Of a stretch of 39,731 nucleotides of DNA, positions 7,889 through 16,949 are shown piece after piece. Source of the stretch: Chamaesiphon sp. GL140_3_metabinner_129_sub (GTDB lineage Bacteria > Cyanobacteriota > Cyanobacteriia > Cyanobacteriales > Chamaesiphonaceae); the NCBI GenBank assembly GCA_025358725.1, contig JANYIT010000372.1, positions 1 through 39,731 on the forward strand, read 5' to 3'. How positions within the stretch are numbered: the first letter of the stretch is position 1; each line of letters begins with the position of its first letter. Position numbers and translations under genes: made by a program. Below the pieces are notes generated by a model, which searched no databases, was not told the origin of the DNA, and worked only from the letters and a program-made list of their open reading frames with translations.

Positions 7889-10800
7889 ATGAATAATGAA
7901 ATTAGCAATTCCGAACTTAATTTTTTGATCCCTCCCGAAATTAAACACGATGAATTTTATGCAATTATTCAAGAGATTGCTAGAACAGCAGATATTAAAA
8001 CAGTTTTAGAAATTGGTTCATCATCAGGTGGCGGTAGTACAGAAGCTTTTGTCACAGGATTGCGGGACAATCCCAATCAACCACAGTTGTTTTGTATGGA
8101 AGTCTCGCAACCTAGATTTGCGGAGTTAAAGCAGCGATACGAACATGAACAATTTGTCAAATGCTATAATGTTTCCTCTGTCGCGATCGAAGAATTTCCA
8201 GATCGATCGGAAGTAATTGATTTTTATCACAATAGTAATAGTGATCTCAAAAAATATCCCCTAGAGCAAGTACTGGGATGGTTACAGCAGGATATTGAAT
8301 ACGTCAGAAATGCGGGAGTGTCTGCGAATGGCATCAGACAAGTAAAGCAAGACAACCAAATTGATAATTTTGATTTAGTCTTGATTGATGGCTCAGAATT
8401 CACTGGTATTTCCGAACTAAAAGAAGTCTATGGCAGTAAATTTATTCTGTTAGATGACATCACAACTTTTAAAAATCATACCAATCATCAACAGTTGCTT
8501 GCCGATCCTAATTATATTCTGATTAGTCAAAATACAGTTGTTCGCAATGGTTATTCTGTATTCAAGCGATTAAGTGAATCGGGTGACAATTTAGCCCCTC
8601 ACGAAATTTCTGAGCGGAGACTGTTGAAAAAACTAGTTAAGCCTGGAATGTTAGTTTTGGATGTCGGTGCAAATATTGGCGACTATGCGATCATCCTCAG
8701 TAGACTCGTGGGTAGTTCAGGTACAGTACACACTTTTGAACCAGCTTCAAGTACTTTTACAAAACTAGAGGAAAGATTAAAGCAGTCCAAATGTGATAAT
8801 GTTCAAGCACATCAAAAAGCAACTTACTCAGCAAATATTCCGATTGTCTTTAATGAATTTCCAGAAGATTTTTCAGTCTGGAATAGTATTGGTAGACCAG
8901 AAATGCTCAATCCCAATGGTTCTGGTGAATATGTCCCGATCGTGAAAACCGAAACTGTAGAAGGAATTACTTTAGATTCTTTTTGCAAAGCTCATGGAAT
9001 CGAAAAAATTGATTATTTAAAAATTGATGTCGAAGGGGCTGAGAGTGATACATTAGAGGGTGCGATCGATCTACTAAGTAATCAGAAAGTTGGCTATATC
9101 CAATTTGAAATATCTCAGAAAATGTTGGAGGGATTAGATCGGACGGCTAATGCCACATTCGATATCTTGCGAAAATATGGATACGAATGTCATCGAATTA
9201 CTGCTGATGGTGCGATTGGCGAAGAGGTGAGTGATTCTAATGCTTTTTATGAAAACTATATTGCTTTTCCAGCACTACCAATTCACTTTTTCACCATTGT
9301 TTTAAATGGGCAACCATATATCCCCTACCATATTGACATCTTCAAACAACTTACTTGCAACTGGCACTGGCATATTGTGGAAGGGGTAGCAGATTTAAAA
9401 CATGATACTGGTTGGAGTGTTCAATTTGGTGGCAGCATTAGTGATGAAATTCATCGTAATGGACTGAGCAATGATGGTACAACCGAATATCTAGATCAAC
9501 TCGCCCAACTATATCCAGACAATATCACTATTTACCGCAAACCAACAGGTGTTTTCTGGGATGGTAAACGAGAAATGGTAAATGCACCACTGGCAAATAT
9601 TCAAACAGAATGTTTGTTGTGGCAAGTAGATGTTGATGAATTGTGGACATTGGAGCAGCTAAATACTGCCCGACAACTATTTATCAATCACCCTGATAAA
9701 ACGGCGGCATTTTATTGGTGCTGGTATTTTGTGGGTGAGAAACTATTGATTAGTACTCGTAATTGCTATGCTCAAAATCCCAATCAAGATTGGCTTCGTA
9801 CCTGGAAATTCAAGCCAGGCGCATTTTGGGCAGCACATGAACCGCCAGTATTAGTCGAACAGATTGCCGATGATCAGTATCAAAATCTAGCAGCGATTAA
9901 CCCTTTCCTCCACGCCGAAACCGAACAAGCTGGGTTAGTTTTTCAGCATTTTGCTTATGCCACCACAGCACAATTGCAATTTAAAGAGCAATACTATGGT
10001 TATAAGGAAGCTGTGGCTCAATGGACACAATTGCAAGAAACGACTAAATTTCCAGTTTCCTTACGAGACTATTTTGCCTGGGTTGGGGATGGAACTCAAG
10101 TCAATCTTGCCGAATCACAAGGCATCGTACCAATTGCCCAGAAAGACAAAACTAACCAGCAATGGCGATTCTTGCCGCCGCAGGAAGTAGCCGCAAAAGT
10201 TCGTAAAATCACTCAACCAACACCGAGAATTCTCATTGATGGAGTATTTTTCCAACTTTATCAGACTGGAATTGCTCGCGTCTGGAAGTCATTATTAGAA
10301 GAATGGTCACAAACACCCTTTATCAAGAATATAGTTGTGTTAGATCGGGCAAATACTGCACCAAAAATTTCTGGGGTTACTTATTGTCAAATCCCTGCCT
10401 ATGATTACGCTCAAACAGATGCTGATCGAGCAATGTTGCAGCAAGTCTGTGATGAACTAGGTGCAGATTTATTCATCTCTACTTACTACACTACGCCCCT
10501 AGAAACCCCCTCTGTCTTCATGGGTTATGATATGGTACCTGAAGTCTTGGGCTTCGATCTCAATCAACCAATGTGGCAGGAAAAACGATATGCGATCGAA
10601 CATGCATCTGCATATTTAACGATCTCTGAACATACTGCTCAAGATTTAATTGAAATTCATGCAGATATCGATCCAAACACAGTTACCGTTGCTCATTGTG
10701 GTGTTCAATCTACATTTAAACCAGCAACTATTTCTGAGCTAGCTGAATTTCGCTACAAGTATGGTATTACCAAGCCATATTTTATCATTGGTGCTGGTGG

Positions 10801-11692
10801 TGGATACAAAAATACAGAGTTATTCTTACAAGCATTTGCACAACTTTCTACCAAATCAGGATTTGAAATTGTTGTGACTGGTGGCGATATCTTAAGTGCT
10901 GAATATCGGCAATACACTATCGGTATTAATGTTCACTGTTTACGATTAGACGATCGCGAATTAAGTATTGCTTATTCAGGATCGATCGCGTTAATATATC
11001 CTTCTAAATATGAAGGTTTTGGTTTGCCAATTGTCGAAGCTATGGCTAGTGGTTGCCCAGTGATTACTTGCCCTAATGCTTCAATTCCTGAAGTTGCTGG
11101 TGAGGCGGCTATCTATGTATTTGATAATGATATCGATGGCATGGCAGAAGCTCTATGTGAAGTCCAAAAACCCCAAGTAAGAGCAGCTTTAATCACCGCC
11201 GGATTGGAACAGGTACAACAATTTTCCTGGGCTAAAATGGGCGATATCGTTAAGTCTGTTTTAATCGAACAAACTTTAGTTCATCTACCATTAGGTCAGG
11301 AAAACTTAATTATCTTCCCTGATTGGTCGCAAGATGAAGAGAAATTAGGCGAAGAGATTGCAAGTGTTTGCTATAATCTAGCTCAAAGTTCGGAATTCAA
11401 TCGACCAACATTACTAATTGACACTACTAATGTCGAAGATCTAGAATCTGCCAATATGCTGGTATCTAGCATTGTGATGAATCTAATGATGGGCGAAGAT
11501 ATAGATATTACCGAACATCTAGAGATCGCGCTCACAGGTGAACTAGCACCAATTCAGTGGGCAGAATTATTACCTAAACTTCAAGGACGAATTAAATTAA
11601 AGCTTGAACATCTTCAAGAAATTGATTCATCTGGTGTTAATTTAATTAGTGAAATTCAGTTAGCGGCATCTCCAGTATTAGCTTTAGTCTAG
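7889..11692 (+). CDS. Multidomain fusion: class I methyltransferase-like + FkbM methyltransferase + GT-A-like glycosyltransferase + GT4 glycosyltransferase + C-terminal domain
   Basis: VLEIGSSSGGGSTEAF; then VLDVGANIGDYAIILSRLVGSSGTVHTFEPAS...IDYLKIDVEGAESDTLEGA (FkbM); then HFFTIVLNGQPYIPYHI...LLWQVDVDELW; then ILIDGVFFQLYQTGIARVWKSLL...YPSKYEGFGLPIVEAMASGCPVITCPNASIPEVAGEAA (GT4). Confidence 0.85.
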   Translation: MNNEISNSELNFLIPPEIKHDEFYAIIQEIARTADIKTVLEIGSSSGGGSTEAFVTGLRDNPNQPQLFCMEVSQPRFAELKQRYEHEQFVKCYNVSSVAIEEFPDRSEVIDFYHNSNSDLKKYPLEQVLGWLQQDIEYVRNAGVSANGIRQVKQDNQIDNFDLVLIDGSEFTGISELKEVYGSKFILLDDITTFKNHTNHQQLLADPNYILISQNTVVRNGYSVFKRLSESGDNLAPHEISERRLLKKLVKPGMLVLDVGANIGDYAIILSRLVGSSGTVHTFEPASSTFTKLEERLKQSKCDNVQAHQKATYSANIPIVFNEFPEDFSVWNSIGRPEMLNPNGSGEYVPIVKTETVEGITLDSFCKAHGIEKIDYLKIDVEGAESDTLEGAIDLLSNQKVGYIQFEISQKMLEGLDRTANATFDILRKYGYECHRITADGAIGEEVSDSNAFYENYIAFPALPIHFFTIVLNGQPYIPYHIDIFKQLTCNWHWHIVEGVADLKHDTGWSVQFGGSISDEIHRNGLSNDGTTEYLDQLAQLYPDNITIYRKPTGVFWDGKREMVNAPLANIQTECLLWQVDVDELWTLEQLNTARQLFINHPDKTAAFYWCWYFVGEKLLISTRNCYAQNPNQDWLRTWKFKPGAFWAAHEPPVLVEQIADDQYQNLAAINPFLHAETEQAGLVFQHFAYATTAQLQFKEQYYGYKEAVAQWTQLQETTKFPVSLRDYFAWVGDGTQVNLAESQGIVPIAQKDKTNQQWRFLPPQEVAAKVRKITQPTPRILIDGVFFQLYQTGIARVWKSLLEEWSQTPFIKNIVVLDRANTAPKISGVTYCQIPAYDYAQTDADRAMLQQVCDELGADLFISTYYTTPLETPSVFMGYDMVPEVLGFDLNQPMWQEKRYAIEHASAYLTISEHTAQDLIEIHADIDPNTVTVAHCGVQSTFKPATISELAEFRYKYGITKPYFIIGAGGGYKNTELFLQAFAQLSTKSGFEIVVTGGDILSAEYRQYTIGINVHCLRLDDRELSIAYSGSIALIYPSKYEGFGLPIVEAMASGCPVITCPNASIPEVAGEAAIYVFDNDIDGMAEALCEVQKPQVRAALITAGLEQVQQFSWAKMGDIVKSVLIEQTLVHLPLGQENLIIFPDWSQDEEKLGEEIASVCYNLAQSSEFNRPTLLIDTTNVEDLESANMLVSSIVMNLMMGEDIDITEHLEIALTGELAPIQWAELLPKLQGRIKLKLEHLQEIDSSGVNLISEIQLAASPVLALV

Positions 11693-11721
11693 TTTAATTA
11701 CTTACAAGCTGGCTAGGGCAG

Positions 11722-11750
11722 CAACCCGACTTCTTGAAGAAGTCGGGTTG
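11722..11750. terminator. Perfect hairpin between convergent genes (repeat family cccgacttcttgaagaagtcggg)
   Basis: caacccgacttctt-g-aagaagtcgggttg, 14-bp arms, between the ends of the fusion gene (+) and tldD (-). Confidence 0.55.
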
Positions 11751-11805
11751 ATTGCAGCAGACGAGTACGGGTACTTTGTCAATCGACTGTCCAAAATATC
11801 ATGGT

Positions 11806-13218
11806 TCACTCCTCATCATCGTAGTCCTCCTCGCCGCCAACAACGACATCGCGAATTCGTAAACTCGGACCACCAACTCCAACCGCCAAGCCACCTTGTC
11901 CGGCTTTTCCACAGCCGCCAGACTCATCCCACTCAAAATCATCGCCAATTCCTTCGATATCCTCTAGAGTTTTAAACACATTTCCCGATAGAGTGACATC
12001 CCGCACGGGTTCGGCAATTTCGCCATCGCGAATCATCCACGCTTCGCCCGCGCTAAATGTAAACATCTCGCCATTCGTCATTCCCCCCAACCAATTGCGG
12101 GCATATACGCCTTCTTTGATGCCTGAAAATAGATCGGCGACGGGAGTATTACCTCGATCGATCCAAGTATTCGTCATCCGCACGATCGGCGGATAATGAT
12201 AATTCAAGCAGCGAGCATTTCCTGTCGCTGCTTCATCCAATTTCCCCGCAGTCTCCCGCGAGTGCAAGCGTCCCGTTAATACGCCATCCTCGATTAATTT
12301 CGTCGTCGTGGCTGGAGTTCCCTCATCATCATATAAATAACTACCGCGATGCCCTGCTGGTGCGGCTCCGTCGAAGATTTGCAACTCCTTACAGCCAAAG
12401 CGTCGCCCCATTGTCATCACTTCCAACAGATCGGGATTTTCATACATCGAATCAGCCTCAGAGAGGTGTCCAAATGCCTCGTGAACGAACAAACCACTCA
12501 AAATGGGGTCGATCACCACAGTATAAGCATTCCCCTTGACAGGTGGCAGAAACAGGGCAGCTACCGCACGTTGAGCGGCACTTTCTACCTGTCGATCGAG
12601 TCCAATTGTATCTTCATAAGCTTTACGCGAACCGAGGGTTTCACGTCCGGTTTGGACGGTATCGCCATTTCGCGCTGTCGCCGCAAACCGAATCTCCATA
12701 TCGATCCAAGACTGCTCGATTAGGGTACCTTCAGAAGTCGCCAGGACGATATGTTGAGCACAATCGCCATACCGGACCGAAGTTGTCGCAATTCGCCGAT
12801 CGGTAGTCTGTAAAATGTGATTATAATGCTCGCATAATGCCTTCTTATTAGCGATCGGAATCTGACGCGGATCGGTACCAGTCAAGGGTAAACTACAACT
12901 AGTTTGAATAATCTCGATCGGTGCCAATATTGTCTCATCTTCACCGATAATTCTCGCAGCCGCGATCGCTTCTTCGATCCGTTCTGCCAAAGTTTCCAAC
13001 CGATTGAAGCTCGCGAAACCCCAACCACCTTTATAACACGCTCGTACCTGTCCGCCGATCGCCAGATCCTCACTCAGGGTTTCGACTTTATCGCCCCGGA
13101 TCAGAATATCTGTCCCTTCGGACTCTTCTAGTCTAATCGCCAGATAATCCACGCGATCGCGGTAACGCTTAATCAAGTCTGTCAGGCGGTTTTTGCTATC
13201 AACGATGATGGAAGGCAT
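11806..13218 (-). CDS. tldD: TldD family metalloprotease
   Basis: 470 aa with VIDPILSGLFVHEAFGHLSEADSMYENPDLLEVMTMGRRFG, DDEGTPATTTKLIEDGVLTGRLHSRETA and MTNTWIDRG typical of TldD. Confidence 0.9.
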   Translation of the reverse strand: MPSIIVDSKNRLTDLIKRYRDRVDYLAIRLEESEGTDILIRGDKVETLSEDLAIGGQVRACYKGGWGFASFNRLETLAERIEEAIAAARIIGEDETILAPIEIIQTSCSLPLTGTDPRQIPIANKKALCEHYNHILQTTDRRIATTSVRYGDCAQHIVLATSEGTLIEQSWIDMEIRFAATARNGDTVQTGRETLGSRKAYEDTIGLDRQVESAAQRAVAALFLPPVKGNAYTVVIDPILSGLFVHEAFGHLSEADSMYENPDLLEVMTMGRRFGCKELQIFDGAAPAGHRGSYLYDDEGTPATTTKLIEDGVLTGRLHSRETAGKLDEAATGNARCLNYHYPPIVRMTNTWIDRGNTPVADLFSGIKEGVYARNWLGGMTNGEMFTFSAGEAWMIRDGEIAEPVRDVTLSGNVFKTLEDIEGIGDDFEWDESGGCGKAGQGGLAVGVGGPSLRIRDVVVGGEEDYDDEE

Positions 13219-13226
13219 AAGTTGGG

Positions 13227-13261
13227 GATTAGGCTTTAGGGATTAGGCTTTGGGCTTTAGG
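13227..13261. repeat. Heptanucleotide tandem repeat, 5 units
   Basis: gattagg ctttagg gattagg ctttggg ctttagg, just upstream of the tldD start. Confidence 0.75.
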
Positions 13262-14008
13262 CAAGTAAATTTTAAGATGAATATCTACATGCAAGAGATT
13301 GGGGTACATGGATTTGTTACGCTCGATCGATACCTCGATTCAGACTCAATCGAGCTACTAATTCAAGAGATTGCCCACCTTAATTTTACTCCAGGTCGAG
13401 CGGGAATTAGAAATTTATTAGAATTAGCCCCCAGTATCAGAAAATTGGCACAGAGTCAGGAGATTCGATCGCTAGTCGCACCAATTTTAGGCGATACTGC
13501 ACAAGTTGTCAGAGGCATATTTTTTGACAAACAACCCAGTGCCAACTGGAAAGTTCCTTGGCATCAAGATCTCACCATTGCCGTCAAAAATCGCTTGGAT
13601 CTGCTGGATCTGCCTGATTATCATCCGTGGTCGGTGAAAGCCGGAATTCCTCACGTTCAGCCGCCCACGGCTATTTTAGAGCAGATGTTGACAGTCAGAA
13701 TTCATCTCGATCCAACTGATGAGTCAAATGGTGCATTGAAAGTAATTTCAGGTTCTCATCGTCAGGGTAAGTTGACGACAGTAGAAATAGATCGATGGAA
13801 GCAAACATCTCCAGGTATTTCTTGTAATTGCGAAGCTGGCGGAATCCTCCTAATGCGTCCATTATTGTTACATGCTTCATCGATCGCCATTGTACCAAGT
13901 CATCGCCGAGTGATTCATCTCGAATATGCCAGTCAGCCATTACCCGCAGGATTGGATTGGTATTATGGGCAAAGCCGATTCAGCAATGCCAAAAATAGCG
14001 ATCAATAG
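13250..14008 (+). CDS. Phytanoyl-CoA dioxygenase (PhyH) family protein
   Basis: NWKVPWHQDLTIAV (HxD), LTVRIHLDPTDESNGALKVISGSHRQGKL, GGILLMRPLLLHASS, HRRVIHLEYA. The true start is probably ATG at 13277 or 13289, since the first codons overlap the heptamer repeat. Confidence 0.8.
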   Translation: MGFRQVNFKMNIYMQEIGVHGFVTLDRYLDSDSIELLIQEIAHLNFTPGRAGIRNLLELAPSIRKLAQSQEIRSLVAPILGDTAQVVRGIFFDKQPSANWKVPWHQDLTIAVKNRLDLLDLPDYHPWSVKAGIPHVQPPTAILEQMLTVRIHLDPTDESNGALKVISGSHRQGKLTTVEIDRWKQTSPGISCNCEAGGILLMRPLLLHASSIAIVPSHRRVIHLEYASQPLPAGLDWYYGQSRFSNAKNSDQ

Positions 14009-14157
14009 CAGCAAAAAATTTCCGAGATTCGATTCTCCAAAGGAGAGGCTTCGCCAACGACTCAAACCGAATTAAAATTAGCCCATGAGCGTTATCAAGT
14101 TGAGAAATTATAGACCTTGGGAAATCAACAGGACAGTTGTATCCCACAGTCCAAAGC

Positions 14158-15444
14158 TTAACCCCTACCCGTCACAGATAATCCTTCAACGATCAGAGAT
14201 GGTGTATGACAGGGGCCATTCCAATCGATGTCAGCACCGATTGCTACAACTTGTTTTAGGGCTGTATAGACATTGCCACTGACCATCGTATCTTTGATAC
14301 GTCCGACAATTTCACCATTTTTGACCCGATAACCCAATTCGACATTGATCGAAAAATCACCCGACATTCCGGCTCCACTACCGAGAATTTGATCGATGAT
14401 AATACCTGAATCAAGCTGTTTGACTAGCTCTGGAAAACTCATGGTACCAGGCGCGATCGTCAGATTAACCAATTCAGGAGTCGGATAACTACCCAAACCA
14501 GATCGAAAGCCATTGCCCGTAGAGCCAGAACCAAGCTGACGACCGATCGTTCGATCGGCATAAAATAATTTTAGTTTACCGTCCTGAATCAGTGTCAAAG
14601 TCCGCGTTGGCGAACCTTCATCATCAAAGGGACAACTAAATGGCCCCCGATCTGGCTCTTGCATGAGCGTGAGTAGGGGCGAAATTACTTTTTGCCCCAG
14701 CCTGTCACTCCACGGTGAAGCCCCCTCGATCGCCCGTTTACCATTCATTGCCACCTGAACAGTATCCCACAACATATCTGCGGCTTTGGCTGTAAATAAG
14801 ACTGGGACCTTACCTATGGGTGGATTGACATTAGTTTTAGCCCACTTTAGCCTTTTCATCACACTTTGGGCAATTTTAGCAGGATTTAAATCGCCCCGTT
14901 GAGTTTGACCATCACCTACACTCAAAAAATCATCGCCTCGAATCCATTCGACGGCTAGATAGCCGCTCAATGTGGTATCTGTATAGCTACAATCGAGTCC
15001 CCGACTATTTACGAGCCTTGTGGTTTCAATATCGCAATCCCATTGACTACTACAGATCACGTCAGGATAATCAGCTCGAACTAATTCGATCGCAATTTTC
15101 CCCATTTCCAACAATTCCTGCATCGGAATTGTATGCCCTAAATCGGGATAGATATTCTGATTGGCTGGATTTAATTCGGGTGTTTCGCGATCGTTGAGTT
15201 GAGATAGTTCGATGCTCTTAGCGACTAATATCTTGGGATCGACGGCACCATAAGCAACAGCTAATCCTGGCTTACCATCTTTCCACAACCGGAGGGCAAT
15301 TCCTTCGCTCTGAGCTGATTCCAACTGTTTGAGTCGATTTGCTTCAAAGAAAACCGGACGGGCTAAGGATTTAGCTTGATAAACTTCTGCTGCTTCTGCA
15401 CCCGCCTTGTTAGCTAGATCTAATAGTTGTTCGGCGATATCCAT
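14158..15444 (-). CDS. pmbA: TldE/PmbA family metallopeptidase partner
   Basis: 428 aa; [18 protein letters not shown]..., [74 protein letters not shown]. Confidence 0.85.
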   Translation of the reverse strand: MDIAEQLLDLANKAGAEAAEVYQAKSLARPVFFEANRLKQLESAQSEGIALRLWKDGKPGLAVAYGAVDPKILVAKSIELSQLNDRETPELNPANQNIYPDLGHTIPMQELLEMGKIAIELVRADYPDVICSSQWDCDIETTRLVNSRGLDCSYTDTTLSGYLAVEWIRGDDFLSVGDGQTQRGDLNPAKIAQSVMKRLKWAKTNVNPPIGKVPVLFTAKAADMLWDTVQVAMNGKRAIEGASPWSDRLGQKVISPLLTLMQEPDRGPFSCPFDDEGSPTRTLTLIQDGKLKLFYADRTIGRQLGSGSTGNGFRSGLGSYPTPELVNLTIAPGTMSFPELVKQLDSGIIIDQILGSGAGMSGDFSINVELGYRVKNGEIVGRIKDTMVSGNVYTALKQVVAIGADIDWNGPCHTPSLIVEGLSVTGRG

Positions 15445-15446
15445 GA

Positions 15447-15551
15447 GGGAGATGGGAGTTGGGAGATGGGAGTTGGGAGTTGGGAGTTGGGAGATGGGAG
15501 TTGGGAGATGGGAATTAGGAGTTAGGAGTTAGGAGTTAGGAGTTAGGAGTT
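15447..15551. repeat. Heptanucleotide tandem array, 15 in-phase units
   Basis: gggagat/gggagtt/gggaatt/aggagtt units, uninterrupted over 105 bp; begins 3 bp upstream of the pmbA ATG (15442-15444 on the minus strand). Confidence 0.9.
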
Positions 15552-15570
15552 AGTTTGCCTAGTATATATT

Positions 15571-15771
15571 TAACCCAAGTTGCTACCTAAACTCCAAGTG
15601 GTTTTAACCACTCCTGCTGATGCGAAGTCCGCCTATGCCATTCGCGTAGCGTCTCGTCAGAGAAGGCAGGCTACGCCAACGCGGACTGAATTTCCTAGTC
15701 CGCGTTGGCGGACTTTGCAACATTAGCCGCGACTTCAGTCGCAGGCAAGAAATAGGTAGCAACTTGGGTTA
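15571..15771. mobile_element. MITE-like element with 17-bp perfect terminal inverted repeats flanked by TA
   Basis: TA-ACCCAAGTTGCTACCTA (15571-15589) and TAGGTAGCAACTTGGGT-TA (15753-15771). Internal palindromes include cgccaacgcggact/agtccgcgttggcg, gcgtagc/gctacgc, agtggtt/aaccact and gcgact/agtcgc. No ORF. Confidence 0.75.
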
Positions 15772-15819
15772 TTTATTCTCCTTGGAGAAACTTCACAGTT
15801 AGCTATCAACTTTCAACTT

Positions 15820-16671
15820 TCAACTATCATAAAGTAGCCAAAATCCGGCAAATTCCTCACTATCGGGATTGGCTTGGATGGCGATGAAGTGAACTCCTTT
15901 TGCCTGTTCTTTGCTGGCTTCAAACCGAGCGGCTTCTTGTTGGGTTGTGCCCTCAAGACGGGCTAAAATCCAGCTTTCGCTAGCTCCTGTCTCCAGTAAT
16001 AATGTTGATTTTGGTGCGGGTTGATAGCGGACTGCAACGATTTCCAATCCTGACATCCAAGCTGCCATTGGTACCGAACGTGGCGAATAGAGAATCAATC
16101 CAGGAATCTGCATTTCTGGGGTGATTCCAACCATTTCTAGTGGGAAAGCTTCACCAAAGCCGATTTTCCAATCGTTCATATCGGCAAACTGACTAGCAGC
16201 TAGATTCACAAATGCCCACTTTTCACCGATTAGTGCTTCGGGCAACGGTTGCGGCGGATCGGAGAACATCTGAACGGATGCACTATTGACAGCTTGGTAG
16301 TTTGGCTGGCTGGGATAAAATTTTTCCATGCGTTCATCCAACCATTGTCGCAGAGAGATCGATCGCCGACTAGCTGCAGAGGGAATCCCAATATCTTTGC
16401 AGGCTTTGGTAATCATATTATTCATCTGTCGCCGAAAAAACCGAATCCGCTGGGGCGATTGTTTTGCATCCAACATGGCTGCTTGCAAGGCTTCGCCTAA
16501 CCATACCGAATTGACTTTATCGCTCGGACAATATTGCGCGTAGCGAAATAGTTCGCTACTCGATTGCTGGGTACTGGATGGACTTTCACACACCAACAAT
16601 TCCCAAACTTTTTTCTGTCGCTCATCAACCAGGGGGCGTGAGTAAAAGTCGATCTCCCAAATCACTCCCAT
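15820..16671 (-). CDS. Tab2/Atab2-type RNA-binding protein family (DUF1092-like)
   Basis: MGVIWEIDFYSRPLVDERQKKVWELLVCES...; start set to this methionine rather than the ORF-track start at 16719. Confidence 0.75.
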   Translation of the reverse strand: MGVIWEIDFYSRPLVDERQKKVWELLVCESPSSTQQSSSELFRYAQYCPSDKVNSVWLGEALQAAMLDAKQSPQRIRFFRRQMNNMITKACKDIGIPSAASRRSISLRQWLDERMEKFYPSQPNYQAVNSASVQMFSDPPQPLPEALIGEKWAFVNLAASQFADMNDWKIGFGEAFPLEMVGITPEMQIPGLILYSPRSVPMAAWMSGLEIVAVRYQPAPKSTLLLETGASESWILARLEGTTQQEAARFEASKEQAKGVHFIAIQANPDSEEFAGFWLLYDS

Positions 16672-16740
16672 TATTTCTGTCTTGCCGCTTGCTTTGTGAT
16701 TTTTACATTTAGTACCCAATTATCGGCGATCGCTGGACAT

Positions 16741-16795
16741 TAGGGAATAGGGAATAGGTTTTAGGCTTTAGGGATTAGATATTAGGTTTTAGGGA
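16741..16795. repeat. Degenerate heptanucleotide repeats (gggaata/ttttagg)
   Basis: tagggaatagggaataggttttaggctttagggattagatattaggttttaggg. Confidence 0.65.
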
Positions 16796-16885
16796 AATTT
16801 GTTGCACCATGTCGATAAAAACCAACAGAGATAGAAGTACCGATCGAGGATTGCCAAAGCAAAACCGCTATGATTATCTATAAAC

Positions 16886-16949
16886 GTAAAGCCTAAAGCT
16901 CAAAATCTAGAGTCCAAAGCCTAAAGCCTAAAACCTAATACCTAATCCC
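16886..16949. repeat. Heptanucleotide repeats (aaagcct/aaaccta/atcccta-type)
   Basis: gtaaagcctaaagctcaaaatctagagtccaaagcctaaagcctaaaacctaatacctaatccc, abutting the downstream ATG at 16950. Confidence 0.7.

Noticed and set aside
11748-11975. 75-aa plus-strand ORF after the palindrome
   Set aside because: Overlaps the 3' end of tldD on the opposite strand; low-complexity translation.
15447-15551. Possible CRISPR array
   Set aside because: Contiguous 7-bp tandem units with no spacers; no cas genes in the window.
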